Shown: positions 7,863 through 16,710, counted from the stretch's first letter. The stretch is 64,000 nucleotides of DNA from UBA5734 sp964499985 (GCA_964499985.1 CAZCMX010000002.1:33365-97364); one strand, 5' to 3'. Translations and numbers: made by a program. The notes: generated by a model not told the origin, from the letters alone.

Positions 7863-8999
7863 ATGCCGATTGACTTTCATACGGTCCCTACGCCTTGCTA
7901 TATTGTCGATGAAAAGCTGCTGGATCGAAACCTCCAGATCCTGGACTCGGTCCAGCAGCGCACCGGCTGCAAGATCCTTTTGGCGCTCAAGGGCTTCTCG
8001 ATGTTTGCCACCTTCCCGCTGGTTGGCCGCTATTTGCATGGCATCACGGCCAGCTCACTGCATGAGGCCCGTCTGGGCCGGGAGGAAATGGACAAGGAAG
8101 TCCATATCTTTGCCCCCGCCTTCATTGAGGAGGACTTCGACGAGATCCTGAGCCTGGTCGACCATATGGTGTTCAATTCGTTCAACCAGCTGGCCAAGTA
8201 CAAGGCGCGAGTCAAACAGTCCGGCCGTCCGATCGAGATCGGTGTCCGGGTCAATCCCGAATATTCGGAAATCGCCACCGACCTGTACAATCCTTGTGCG
8301 CCCTATTCGCGCCTGGGTATCACCCGGGCCAATTTCCGGCCGGAAGAGATGGATGGTGTCGATGGCATCCATTTCCATACCCTGTGCGAACAGAATTCAG
8401 ATGCTCTGGCCCATACTTTGCCGGTGTTCGAAGAGAAATTCGGACCGTTCCTCAAGGGCCTGAAATGGATCAATTTCGGCGGTGGCCACCATATCACGCG
8501 GCCAGATTATGACATCGAGTCGCTGGTCCGTTCGATCACCTATATCCAGGACAAATACCAGGTCCAGGTTTATCTTGAGCCGGGCGAGGCGATTGCCCTC
8601 CATACCGGTTTCCTGGTCACGTCGGTTCTCGACATTATCGAAAATGGCAAGCAGCTGGCGATCCTCGACACATCAGCGGCCTGCCATATGCCAGATGTCC
8701 TGGAAATGCCCTACCGGCCGCAGATCATCGGTGCAGGCGAGGGTGGGGAGAAGCCATATACATACCGACTCGGTGGACCGACCTGCCTGGCCGGTGACGT
8801 CATCGGTGACTATTCGTTTGACCAGCCCCTGGCACCCGGTGACCGGCTGGTTTTCACCGACATGGCTCATTACACCATGGTCAAGAACAATACCTTCAAT
8901 GGGATCGGCCTGCCCTCGATCGCGCTTTCGGATCTGTCAGGCCAGACCCGGGTCATCAAACGCTTCGGCTACGATGATTTTAAAGGCCGCCTATCCTGA
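7863..8999 (+). CDS. nspC: Carboxynorspermidine decarboxylase
   Basis: This 378-residue protein is a fold-III PLP decarboxylase of the alanine racemase/DAP decarboxylase type. PTPCYIVDEKLL opens the barrel, LALKGFSMF carries the PLP lysine, and HFHTLCEQN, NFGGGHH and LEPGEAI are the conserved phosphate-binding and active-site segments. It decarboxylates carboxynorspermidine or carboxyspermidine to the triamine, the last step after the synthase encoded just upstream. The two genes are spaced for one transcript. A separate DAP decarboxylase occurs at 13.3-14.6 kb, which supports the polyamine assignment here. Confidence 0.88.
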   Translation: MPIDFHTVPTPCYIVDEKLLDRNLQILDSVQQRTGCKILLALKGFSMFATFPLVGRYLHGITASSLHEARLGREEMDKEVHIFAPAFIEEDFDEILSLVDHMVFNSFNQLAKYKARVKQSGRPIEIGVRVNPEYSEIATDLYNPCAPYSRLGITRANFRPEEMDGVDGIHFHTLCEQNSDALAHTLPVFEEKFGPFLKGLKWINFGGGHHITRPDYDIESLVRSITYIQDKYQVQVYLEPGEAIALHTGFLVTSVLDIIENGKQLAILDTSAACHMPDVLEMPYRPQIIGAGEGGEKPYTYRLGGPTCLAGDVIGDYSFDQPLAPGDRLVFTDMAHYTMVKNNTFNGIGLPSIALSDLSGQTRVIKRFGYDDFKGRLS

Positions 9000-9026
9000 A
9001 TACAATCAGCTATGAGGAGCTTCCAA

Positions 9027-9377
9027 ATGATCAAGACACCCGAACAGATGACCCATGAAATCAAAGCCCAGATGCGCGGCGGCAGCGGGGAAGTGGAGCT
9101 GCTCCACTTGTTCGACGCCGCCGAACTGACCGGAAAGTCACGCCTGGTTGCCAGGGTGACTCTCCAGCAAGGCTGTTCCATTGGCTTCCATGAACATGGC
9201 CAGGAAGAAGAGATCTATTATATCCTCGAAGGCGAAGGCGTTTTCAACGAAAATGGGCTGGAAACCGTGATCGGGCCGGGCACTGCGACCCTGACCGGCA
9301 ATGGCTCCAGCCACAGCATTCGCAATGACAGGCCGGAGCCGCTGGTCCTGATGGCCATCATCCTGATGTTTGCCTGA
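9027..9377 (+). CDS. Small cupin-domain protein
   Basis: The 116-residue product is a single cupin barrel with a metal-binding motif of the form GFHEHGQEEEIYYILEGEG and a second motif GNGSSHSIRN. Such proteins bind a metal ion and serve as small isomerases, oxygenases or sensors; the substrate cannot be inferred. The ATG at 9027 is preferred over one 15 bases earlier because GAGGAGC lies between them at ribosome-binding distance. It follows nspC by 27 bases and precedes the SRAP gene by 12. Confidence 0.75.
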   Translation: MIKTPEQMTHEIKAQMRGGSGEVELLHLFDAAELTGKSRLVARVTLQQGCSIGFHEHGQEEEIYYILEGEGVFNENGLETVIGPGTATLTGNGSSHSIRNDRPEPLVLMAIILMFA

Positions 9378-9389
9378 TCTCAGGACCAG

Positions 9390-10019
9390 ATGTGCGGCCG
9401 GTATTACATCGAGATTGAATCGGACCTGGTTGAGATCAGAAAAATCCTGACCGATCTCAATGAACGGTTTTCCGGCCAGCCCGCGCTGGCCCGGCTGAAA
9501 ACCGGGGAAATCTTCCCGACTGATGTCGTGCCCGTGATCCGGACCTGGGAGACAGACGAAGGCCCCCGATTGCTGCCTGACCTGATGCAATGGGGCTTTG
9601 CCGAACCCTATCCCTTGATCAATGCCAGAGCAGAAACGGCTGACAGCAAACCGACCTTTCGCCGCTATGTGGCGGACAACCGGGTTCTAGTTCCGGCAAC
9701 GGCATTTTTTGAATGGCAAAAGCCAGCCGAAGCAGGACAGAAAAAGACCAAGCTCAAATTGTCCCGGCCGGAAGAAGCTGTTTTCTACATGGCTGGCCTC
9801 TACCGGCCACTGGCGCCCGAGCAGAACCCCCTGCAGGTGACCGGGCAGTTCGTCATCCTGACTGCAGCGGCAAATGAGTCGGTCAGCCCGATCCATGACC
9901 GGATGCCACTGATCGTTCCCCGCGCGTTGCTCAGGCCCTATCTGCAGGACCAGAACCTGGCCAGAGCGCTGCTGCACCAAGCCGTCCTGCAGCCCTTCCG
10001 GGCCGAAATCGCAATTTGA
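9390..10019 (+). CDS. yedK: SOS response-associated peptidase (SRAP/HMCES/YedK family)
   Basis: The protein begins MCGRYY, so Cys2 becomes the N-terminal residue that forms a thiazolidine crosslink with abasic sites in single-stranded DNA. The other hallmarks are present: NARAET, the glutamate in ATAFFEWQ, and the histidine in PIHDRMPLIV. At 209 residues it is full length for the family. It would shield abasic sites during replication. It is the last short gene before the YfhO gene and may share its transcript. Confidence 0.9.
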   Translation: MCGRYYIEIESDLVEIRKILTDLNERFSGQPALARLKTGEIFPTDVVPVIRTWETDEGPRLLPDLMQWGFAEPYPLINARAETADSKPTFRRYVADNRVLVPATAFFEWQKPAEAGQKKTKLKLSRPEEAVFYMAGLYRPLAPEQNPLQVTGQFVILTAAANESVSPIHDRMPLIVPRALLRPYLQDQNLARALLHQAVLQPFRAEIAI

Positions 10020-10037
10020 CATAAAGGAGCAGCCCAT

Positions 10038-12698
10038 TTGGAAATGCCAGTCACCTCGCCTCAACCTTTGAAGTCCAGGCGATTTTACACCATCTTGCGT
10101 GCAAACCGGCTGCTGCTGGGTTCATTTGCGATTCCGTTCATCATCCTCATGGTCAGCTATTTCAGCCGCGGCGTCTTCCCGGTGGGCAACCGCGATGTCC
10201 TGACGATTGACCTCTACCATCAATATGCACCCTTCCTTTCTGAAATCCAGGCCCGCCTGCGTTCCCTGGATGGCCTGTTTTATTCCTGGTCCGGCGGCCT
10301 GGGGACCAATTTCTATGCCTTGCTGGCCTATTATGTCGCCAGCCCATTGAATCTGATCCTGGTCCTGTTTCCAGCCGGACTGCTGACCGAAGCGATCTTC
10401 CTGATCATTCTGGTCAAGGTTGGCCTGGCCGGTGCGGCTTTCCATTATTTCCTGCGAGAAGTGCACCGCGAAGAAAGTCCGGTCATGATGGCTATCGCCA
10501 GCAGCTATGCCTTGTCCAGCTATGTCCTGTCCTATAGCTGGAATGTCATGTGGCTCGACGGCATTGTCCTGCTGCCTCTGGTCATCCTGGGCCTGGTCCG
10601 GATCATCCGGGACCAGCGCTATCTCCTGTATCCGGTAGCCCTGGGCCTGGCCTTGCTAGCCAACTACTACATCGCCTTTTTCATCACCGTTTTCACGGCC
10701 ATGTATGCTGTGGCCGCCTTGTTTCTCTACCAGCGCCTGCCAAACCCCTGGAAGCTCACCGGCCAAGTGCTGCGGATCACGGGCCTTTCTCTTTTGGGTG
10801 GCGCCCTTTCGGCGGTCCTGTCCTGGCCGACTTATCTATCCCTCAAGCTGACTTCCGCGGCAGATGATGCCTTCACAGGCAAGGTCACCGAGTATTTTGA
10901 TTTATTTGACTATATCAGCCAGCATTTCATGCTGATGAAGCCGACCATCCGTGATGGCATGCCCAATCTCTATGCCGGGCTCTTTGCCCTGGCCATGGTG
11001 CCACTTTTTTTCTTTGCCCGCCAGATTGCCCTCAAAGTCAAATATCTGCATTTGGCCATGCTGCTTTTCCTGATCATCAGCTTCAATATCAACTGGCTCA
11101 ATTTCGCCTGGCATGGCTTCCATTATCCCAACCAATTGCCCTACCGCAATTCATTTGTCTACATTTTCCTATTGCTTTCCATGAGCTATCCCGCCTGGCG
11201 AAGCCGGCATGAATTTTCAGGCAAACAGATCGGGGCTGTCCTGGCAACCCTGATCGTGCTGCTATTGCTGGCCCAGAAAATCAATGACCAGGCGATCCCG
11301 GTCCAGGCGATGTATGCCACCCTGGTTTTCCTTCTGATCTATGCCGGTGTCCTGACCCTCGACAAGGTGCACCGGATCCATCCGTCCGATATGGCGATCG
11401 CCCTGCTGATCACGGTTATCGTGGAACTGACGGTCTATGCCCTTTTGACCATGCATACCATCGATACCACCGAGTACTTGTCATCGCGGGAAGGGTATAC
11501 GGCAGGCACCGAGGTGACCCAGATCCGGCAGGAGCTTGCACGGATCGACCGCTCAGAGTCTGGCTTCTACCGGGTCGAGGTGTATCCACCCCGGACAACC
11601 AATGACGGCTTCCTGTACCAGTATCGGGGTTTGTCGATTTTCGCCTCCACCATGGCCACCCAGCCGGTCAAATTCTTTGAAAAGCTGGGCTATCACAGCA
11701 ATAGCATCAATAGCTACAAATATGAAGGATCGACCATCGTGCTGGATTCCCTGTTTGGCATCAAGTACCTGGTCCGGCGCAGCAATTTCATCCATGACGA
11801 ATTGCGGGAGCAGATTGCCACAACCAGTGAGCTGGAGGTCTATCGCAATCCATTCGCCCTGTCCCTGGGCTATCTGGGGCCTTCCAGCCTCAAAACCTGG
11901 GTCTTGCCCGGCGGCAATCCCCTGGCAGCCCAGAACCAGTGGCTGCAGGCGCTGGGAGGGCAGCAGGCTGTACTGGACCCGGTTGACCAGATCACTGGCC
12001 AGCAGACCAATATCGAGCTCGTTCCCTTCGGGACCAATGGCTACAATTTCAGCCGCCCCAGCAAGGACCAGACCTCGCGGGCCCAGATCCTGATTGATGT
12101 TCCAGAATCCAGGCAAGTCTACCTGTATCTGGATGTGACCGCCAACCAACCTGACCAGGGCTATGTCCTGGTCAATGACGAACGGATCGATTTCAATGCC
12201 AAACGGTCGACCCTGGTCGATTTGGGATTCATCCCAGCCGGGGCCCGGGTCGAGTTCAACCTGACCTTTAAGGCGACCAGCACGGCGACCGGAACCTTCA
12301 GCCTGTACAGCAGCGCTCTGGATTTGCCTGCCTTTGCCGCCGCGATCGCCAAAATCCAGAGCCAATCCCTGGTGGTGGACAAGTTCTCAGACAGTCATGT
12401 CCAAGGTCATCTGACCACCCAAGAGGCGGGCACATTCCTGATGACCATACCCTATGATCAGGGCTGGAAGGTCAAGGTCGATGGACAGGTGGTCGAAACC
12501 TATGCCGTTTCGGATGGCCTCCTGGGCTTTGACCTGGCCGCTGGATCGCATGAGATTGACTTGCGGTTCACCCCGCCTGGTTTCTGGCCCGGCCTGGCCG
12601 TAACCGGGGCGGCCCTGCTGATCCTGCTGGCCCTGGCGATCGTTGAACGGAGAAAAATCCAGCGCAGCTTAGACCCGGCAGCGGCAGCTATGGTATAA
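10038..12698 (+). CDS. YfhO-family multispanning membrane protein
   Basis: The 886-residue protein has about 13 hydrophobic segments in its first 480 residues, then a large extracytoplasmic domain and a final membrane helix near residues 860-880. The segments DVLTIDLYHQYAPFL and FYSWSGGLGTNFYALLAY are characteristic of YfhO, a GT-C-like family linked in Firmicutes to glycosylation of lipoteichoic acid or other surface polymers. The TTG at 10038 is chosen because AAGGAG stands 8 bases before it; the ATG at 10044 would be 14 bases away. The exact sugar and acceptor are unknown. Confidence 0.85.
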   Translation: MEMPVTSPQPLKSRRFYTILRANRLLLGSFAIPFIILMVSYFSRGVFPVGNRDVLTIDLYHQYAPFLSEIQARLRSLDGLFYSWSGGLGTNFYALLAYYVASPLNLILVLFPAGLLTEAIFLIILVKVGLAGAAFHYFLREVHREESPVMMAIASSYALSSYVLSYSWNVMWLDGIVLLPLVILGLVRIIRDQRYLLYPVALGLALLANYYIAFFITVFTAMYAVAALFLYQRLPNPWKLTGQVLRITGLSLLGGALSAVLSWPTYLSLKLTSAADDAFTGKVTEYFDLFDYISQHFMLMKPTIRDGMPNLYAGLFALAMVPLFFFARQIALKVKYLHLAMLLFLIISFNINWLNFAWHGFHYPNQLPYRNSFVYIFLLLSMSYPAWRSRHEFSGKQIGAVLATLIVLLLLAQKINDQAIPVQAMYATLVFLLIYAGVLTLDKVHRIHPSDMAIALLITVIVELTVYALLTMHTIDTTEYLSSREGYTAGTEVTQIRQELARIDRSESGFYRVEVYPPRTTNDGFLYQYRGLSIFASTMATQPVKFFEKLGYHSNSINSYKYEGSTIVLDSLFGIKYLVRRSNFIHDELREQIATTSELEVYRNPFALSLGYLGPSSLKTWVLPGGNPLAAQNQWLQALGGQQAVLDPVDQITGQQTNIELVPFGTNGYNFSRPSKDQTSRAQILIDVPESRQVYLYLDVTANQPDQGYVLVNDERIDFNAKRSTLVDLGFIPAGARVEFNLTFKATSTATGTFSLYSSALDLPAFAAAIAKIQSQSLVVDKFSDSHVQGHLTTQEAGTFLMTIPYDQGWKVKVDGQVVETYAVSDGLLGFDLAAGSHEIDLRFTPPGFWPGLAVTGAALLILLALAIVERRKIQRSLDPAAAAMV

Positions 12699-12699
12699 T
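12691..12699 (+). promoter_or_regulatory. Extended -10 promoter overlapping the yfhO stop codon
   Basis: TG-G-TATAAT, whose TATAAT contains the TAA stop of the YfhO gene, lies 107 bases before the desulfoferrodoxin start. No clear -35 is visible. Confidence 0.55.
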
Positions 12700-12805
12700 T
12701 GCAGTGGCAGTGCCCTGACCGATGCCCGAGCTCTGGAAAGAATCAGGCCACTGGGTTCAGCAGGCAACTGACAGAAGCATCAGATCTTACAGGAGGTATT
12801 TTGAA

Positions 12806-13186
12806 ATGGCAGCTACCAAGAAGTTCTTCCGTTGCAGTCACTGTGGCAATCTTGTCGGAGTCATCAATGATTCGGGTGTACCGATGATTTGCTGTGGTGA
12901 CCCCATGACCCTTCTCGTTCCCAATACCTCGGACGGCGCCACTGAAAAACATGTCCCGGTCCTGACCCGTGTGGGCAATCAGTTGCATGTTGCCGTAGGC
13001 AGTGTTCCCCATCCCATGACCGAAGCACACCTGATCCAGTGGATCTATGTCAGCCAGGGCAATCGGAGCCAGCGGATCGCTCTGGCAGCCGGTGATGAAC
13101 CCGCTGCGGATTTCCTGGTCGCTGATGGACCCGTGACCGTCTATGAATACTGCAACCTGCATGGCCTCTGGCTCGCTGAAGGCTAA
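12806..13186 (+). CDS. dfx: Desulfoferrodoxin (superoxide reductase, two-iron type)
   Basis: The 126-residue protein has both domains of class I desulfoferrodoxin. The N-terminal desulforedoxin site is Cys10, Cys13, Cys29 and Cys30. The superoxide reductase site has His49, His69, His75, Cys116 and His119, plus Glu47-Lys48 of the EKHVPV loop that guides superoxide. It reduces superoxide to hydrogen peroxide without making oxygen, the usual defence of strict anaerobes, and takes electrons from rubredoxin. AGGAGG lies 9 bases before the ATG at 12806. It is followed by a clear terminator and so appears to be expressed alone. Confidence 0.95.
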   Translation: MAATKKFFRCSHCGNLVGVINDSGVPMICCGDPMTLLVPNTSDGATEKHVPVLTRVGNQLHVAVGSVPHPMTEAHLIQWIYVSQGNRSQRIALAAGDEPAADFLVADGPVTVYEYCNLHGLWLAEG

Positions 13187-13214
13187 GCCGGGCAGATCTC
13201 GCCCCAGCATCGAC

Positions 13215-13241
13215 AAGCCGGCCATCTGGCCGGCTTTTCTT
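13215..13241 (+). terminator. Intrinsic terminator after dfx
   Basis: AAGCCGGCC and GGCCGGCTT form a 9-base-pair stem with an ATCT loop, followed by a short T run, 28 bases after the dfx stop. Confidence 0.85.
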
Positions 13242-13268
13242 GATCTTTTTGCCAGTTTCGTCTATTCT
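13240..13268 (+). promoter_or_regulatory. Possible promoter for lysA
   Basis: TTGATC and TATTCT with 17-base spacing lie directly after the dfx terminator and 35 bases before the lysA GTG. Each hexamer matches consensus at four of six positions. Confidence 0.4.
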
Positions 13269-13302
13269 TTTTTCAGTAAGTGACGAAAACAGGAGGCAAT
13301 CC

Positions 13303-14559
13303 GTGAAAACCCAATCATTTCTTGCAAGTTCCAATTTTTTTGCCGGCATTCGTCCGGATGAACTCGTCCAGAAATATGGCAGTCCGCTGTATGTCTATAA
13401 TGAATCGATTTTCCGCCAGCGCTGCCAGGACATGCAGCAGCTGGTTGATTATGAGCATTTCACCGCCAATTACTCGATCAAGGCCAATAGCAATTTGCAC
13501 CTTCTGGCCATCGCCAGGGAAGAGGGCCTGTATGCAGATGCCATGTCTCCGGGCGAAATCTCGTTCCTCCTGCGGGCTGGCTTCAAACCGGAACAGATAT
13601 TTTTCGTTCCCAACAATGTCTCGGCGGAGGAGCTGCAGTTTGCGATTGACCGGCAGATTTTGACCAGCCTGGACTCCTTGTCCCAGCTCGACCGGTATGG
13701 CCGGCTCAATCCCGGGGGCCGGGTCGCCATCCGGATCAATCCCGGGGTCGGGGCCGGACACCATGAGAAGGTGGTCACCGGCGGTAAAAAGACCAAATTC
13801 GGCATCAGCATGGACCAGATCACCGAGGTCCGGCAAATCCTCACGCGCCACTCCTTGCACCTGGTCGGCGTCAACCAGCATATCGGCTCTCTGTTCATGG
13901 AGCCCCAGCCCTATCTGGAAGCCGCGCGCCATTTTCTGTCCCTGGCCGAGCAATTTCCGGAGCTGGAGCTGATCGACTTTGGCGGTGGATTCGGTATTCC
14001 CTACCATAAGCTTGAAGGCCAGGCCAGGCTTGACCTGGTGACCTTGCGTCAGGAGCTGAGTGGACTGATCCGGGAATTTGTAGCCCGGTATGGTCGCTCC
14101 GTCCATTTCAAAAGTGAACCTGGCCGCTATGTGGTCGCGGAAAGCGGCGTGCTGCTCGGCACGGTCCAGGCCGTCAAGCAAAACGATGTCACGACATTTA
14201 TCGGCACCGATCTCGGCTTCAATGTTCTGGCCCGGCCGATGGTCTACGATTCCTGGCACGATATCGAAGTGTTCCGGGATGGCCAGCGGGTTGACAGTGA
14301 GGAGACCCGGCCGGTAACCGTCGTCGGCAATATCTGCGAGAGTGGCGACATCATCGCCAAACACCGGGAACTGCCCGCCATTGCCGAGGGCGATATCCTG
14401 GCGGTCCTCGATGCAGGTGCCTACGGCTATTCCATGAGCTCGTCCTATAATAACCGGCCGCGCCCGGCCGAAGTCCTGATCACCAGGACGGGCGAAACGC
14501 GCCTGATCCGCCGCCGGGAAACACTGGACGATCTGTACCGGCTATTTGAAACCGATTGA
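13303..14559 (+). CDS. lysA: Diaminopimelate decarboxylase
   Basis: The 418-residue protein is a fold-III PLP enzyme: YSIKANSN carries the PLP lysine, HIGSLFMEPQ, DFGGGFGIPY, SEPGRYVV and GNICESGD are the canonical LysA segments, the last holding the active-site Cys. It converts meso-diaminopimelate to lysine, the final step of lysine synthesis. I start it at the GTG at 13303, which has AGGAGG six bases upstream, and not at an earlier in-frame ATG inside the promoter region. There is no lysine riboswitch in the short upstream gap. The dCMP deaminase gene follows after 26 bases. Confidence 0.92.
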   Translation: MKTQSFLASSNFFAGIRPDELVQKYGSPLYVYNESIFRQRCQDMQQLVDYEHFTANYSIKANSNLHLLAIAREEGLYADAMSPGEISFLLRAGFKPEQIFFVPNNVSAEELQFAIDRQILTSLDSLSQLDRYGRLNPGGRVAIRINPGVGAGHHEKVVTGGKKTKFGISMDQITEVRQILTRHSLHLVGVNQHIGSLFMEPQPYLEAARHFLSLAEQFPELELIDFGGGFGIPYHKLEGQARLDLVTLRQELSGLIREFVARYGRSVHFKSEPGRYVVAESGVLLGTVQAVKQNDVTTFIGTDLGFNVLARPMVYDSWHDIEVFRDGQRVDSEETRPVTVVGNICESGDIIAKHRELPAIAEGDILAVLDAGAYGYSMSSSYNNRPRPAEVLITRTGETRLIRRRETLDDLYRLFETD

Positions 14560-14585
14560 TACCAGAAGAAAGGGGATCATTAGAA

Positions 14586-15083
14586 ATGAGCAAAAGAACC
14601 AATTATATCAGCTGGGATGAGTACTTCATGGGCATCGCCCTGCTGTCCGCCCAGCGCAGTAAAGATCCCAGCACACAGGTGGGAGCCTGCATCGTCAATC
14701 CCCGCAACAAGATCATCTCTGTCGGCTACAATGGCATGCCTACCGGGATCAGTGACGATGAGTTCCCCTGGGTCCGCGAGGGTGCCCCGCTGGAAACCAA
14801 ATACCCCTATGTCTGTCATGCCGAGCTCAATGCCATTCTGAACAATATTGGCATCAGCCTGGAGAATTGCAAAATCTATGTCCCGCTTTTCCCCTGCAAT
14901 GAATGCTGCAAAGCCATCATCCAGTCCGGGATCCGTGAGGTGATCTTCATCTCCGACAAATACAAGGACACCGATGCGGTCAAGGCCTCCAAGCGGATGA
15001 TGGACCGGGCCGGGGTCACCTACCGCCACTTGCACACCTCTTTGGAAAGCCTGACGGTCTCCTTCAGGGAGTCAGATATCTGA
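14586..15083 (+). CDS. Deoxycytidylate (dCMP) deaminase family protein
   Basis: The 165-residue protein has the zinc deaminase signature: His78-Ala-Glu80 in CHAELNAI and Cys104/Cys107 in FPCNECC. SAQRSKDPSTQVGACIV at the N-terminus is typical of dCMP deaminase (ComEB-like). It would convert dCMP to dUMP, the substrate of the thymidylate synthase encoded at 57.2 kb. The ATG at 14586 follows AAGGGGAT at about ten bases. A strong terminator ends the lysA-dCMP deaminase unit. Confidence 0.9.
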   Translation: MSKRTNYISWDEYFMGIALLSAQRSKDPSTQVGACIVNPRNKIISVGYNGMPTGISDDEFPWVREGAPLETKYPYVCHAELNAILNNIGISLENCKIYVPLFPCNECCKAIIQSGIREVIFISDKYKDTDAVKASKRMMDRAGVTYRHLHTSLESLTVSFRESDI

Positions 15084-15110
15084 CCCTCGGATTCTGATGC
15101 ATGCTGCTGA

Positions 15111-15146
15111 GCCTGTCCCGGACGCTGGAGCCGGGGCAGGCTTTTT
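15111..15146 (+). terminator. Intrinsic terminator after the dCMP deaminase gene
   Basis: An 11-position stem, GCCTGTCCCGG with CCGGGGCAGGC (one G-T pair), has a nine-base loop and is followed by TTTTTCTT. Confidence 0.88.
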
Positions 15147-15222
15147 CTTGCAGCGCCCTTCGGGCCAATCCGTCACGGGCATTGCCCATTGCAAGGAAAG
15201 GGAACAAAAGTTCGAAAATCTC

Positions 15223-15251
15223 TTGACAGTGCCATCAAACCCGTTTATGAT
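15223..15251 (+). promoter_or_regulatory. Near-consensus sigma-70 promoter
   Basis: TTGACA and TATGAT are spaced by exactly 17 bases, 45 bases before the ATG of the small membrane protein at 15296. It is one of the three best promoters in the window by match to consensus. Confidence 0.8.
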
Positions 15252-15295
15252 CAATCTATGAAACCGAACATATGTTTTATCCGGAGGGATTGCGT

Positions 15296-15583
15296 ATGAC
15301 ACTGTTGACTGGATTGCTTTTTGGTGGACTTGCCGGGTTGGCCTGCATCGCTTACCTGGCTGTGGAGTCCTGGCATCAGGCGGAACTTATCGCAGAGCGT
15401 CAGCTGGCGAGACTGTATCGGGAGGCATTGCGCCAGGAGGCACTCGTTGCTGCGCAGAGCCAGCAGCTAAGGCCATCTGGGTTTTTCAAAGTGGGATCCG
15501 CCGGGCCGGACGAACAGGCAGTCGGACTTGATGCGCAATACCCGCGCGCCGATGCAGATTGGACCAGCCAGCATTGTGCCTGA
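15296..15583 (+). CDS. Small hypothetical single-pass membrane protein
   Basis: I recognise no family. The 95-residue product begins with a hydrophobic helix (TLLTGLLFGGLAGLACIAYL, residues 2-21), then an amphipathic Gln/Glu/Arg/Ala-rich helix to about residue 57 that could form a coiled coil, and a polar tail. The reading frame is supported by a near-consensus promoter and by GGAGGG eight bases before the ATG. It is a lone gene between the dCMP deaminase terminator and a gene-poor AT-rich stretch. A role as a membrane-anchored adaptor or a short regulatory peptide is possible but only inference. Confidence 0.6.
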   Translation: MTLLTGLLFGGLAGLACIAYLAVESWHQAELIAERQLARLYREALRQEALVAAQSQQLRPSGFFKVGSAGPDEQAVGLDAQYPRADADWTSQHCA

Positions 15584-15965
15584 GCGAGGCTTCACATGAT
15601 CAACCCGAGGTAAAAAAAGATCCTGCCCTCTATCTAGAAGAGCAGGATCTCTCAGTTGTAGGATCTTGTTGCCGCAACCGCTTCTGACCAATCTTTTCTT
15701 GTATTCTGGTAATACAAGCAATTATTCAGGCCAATATGCAGTTTTCTGAATGAGTTGGGTCTTCGAGACTAAAAGCGATACCTTGCTCCTTTCACGAATC
15801 CCAGATGGGGGGCCGATGTGACTTTCGATGCAGCGAATTTCAGTTGTTTTCTGAAACAGGCGGATGTTCACGAATGGTCAATCGGTGCAGGGGCTGCGGC
15901 AACTTCTTTGCTAACTTCATTATATCAAAGTCACTATTGTAGAATATTACAATTGTGTGAAATTT
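15584..15965. other. AT-rich intergenic stretch with several inverted repeats
   Basis: No convincing gene is seen here on either strand. The stretch is visibly richer in A and T than its surroundings. It contains a terminator-like hairpin (separate entry), an eight-base-pair palindrome CTTGTATT-CTGGT-AATACAAG at 15698-15718, and ATTGTA-GAATAT-TACAAT at 15933-15950. The last two could be operators or weak hairpins. The stretch lies between the 3' ends of a plus-strand and a minus-strand gene. Confidence 0.5.
15612..15649 (-). terminator. Intrinsic terminator reading on the minus strand
   Basis: GATCCTGC and GCAGGATC flank a loop of 15 bases that itself adds pairs, and seven A on the plus strand give a T run on the minus strand. 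It would end transcripts from the HD hydrolase gene, though it lies 317 bases beyond that gene's stop. Confidence 0.7.
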
Positions 15966-16559
15966 TCACGAGCCGGCCAGCGTTCCATCGAGTCCGATGC
16001 TCGCGGCAATTTCCCGCATGGCCAGGATGGTTGATTCCAGGACATCATCCAGCGTCCAGCCGAGCCTGGCAGCGCCATTTTCAATGATCGACCGGTCCAC
16101 CCCGGCGGCAAAGCTCGGTGTCTTGTATTTTTTCTTGAGTGATTTCAGTTCCAGATCGAGGACACTGCGTGAGGGCCGCATCAATGCGGCAGCAGTGACC
16201 AAGCCTGTCAGTTCGTCTATGGTATACAGGACTTTCTCGAGATCGCTTTGCGGTTCAGTATCTGTGACAATACCATATCCATGGCTCAGGACAGCACGGA
16301 CCAGGGGCTCAGCATAACCTTCGTCTCGCAGAATTTGTGCAGCCTTGTGGCAATGCTGATCGGGGTACTGTTCATAATCCAGATCATGCAGAAGACCTGC
16401 CAGCGCCCATTCCTCAGGATCAGCTCCCGGGAAGCGGGCCGCCAGGCTGCGCATGGTGCCTTCAACCGCCAGTGCATGCCGGCGCAGGCTTTCGGATTGA
16501 TTGTAGCGGGTCAGTAATTCCCAAGCTTGATCCCTGGTTTTCGTCATGGTTGTGGACAC
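15966..16559 (-). CDS. HD-domain hydrolase (HDIG-like)
   Basis: This 197-residue protein has a single HD fold: His28 in LRRHALAVEG, then His58-Asp59 in GLLHDLDYEQ and a later His in AVLSHGYGI. It is the short HDIG-type phosphohydrolase common in Clostridia, likely acting on a nucleotide or phosphate ester through two metal ions; the substrate is unknown. The frame opens with GTG at 16559, with AGGAAAGG close upstream; an ATG four codons later is an alternative. It is divergent from purF, sharing a 150-base gap. Confidence 0.82.
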   Translation of the reverse strand: MSTTMTKTRDQAWELLTRYNQSESLRRHALAVEGTMRSLAARFPGADPEEWALAGLLHDLDYEQYPDQHCHKAAQILRDEGYAEPLVRAVLSHGYGIVTDTEPQSDLEKVLYTIDELTGLVTAAALMRPSRSVLDLELKSLKKKYKTPSFAAGVDRSIIENGAARLGWTLDDVLESTILAMREIAASIGLDGTLAGS

Positions 16560-16603
16560 TGCCTTTCCTGGTTTTAAGTTATTTTAGCGTGACTCGGTTC
16601 GGA

Positions 16604-16633
16604 TTGACAACTCTTGCTGCTTTCTGTGATACT
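16604..16633 (+). promoter_or_regulatory. Promoter for the stand-alone purF
   Basis: TTGACA is followed after 18 bases by GATACT, with TG-T making an extended -10. It lies about 78 bases before the purF start and no purine riboswitch fold is evident in the leader. Confidence 0.6.
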
Positions 16634-16710
16634 TGCACTGTTGAGGCAGCAGGTGGATCCTGCTGGACCGGGCACCTCTTGAGGGCCCATATGTGCAAGG
16701 GGAGGCAAGT

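Noticed and set aside
15467..15721. Minus-strand open frame of 84 codons in the AT-rich gap
   Set aside because: It has a TTG start without a ribosome site, crosses the hairpin at 15612-15649 and overlaps the better supported small membrane protein gene.
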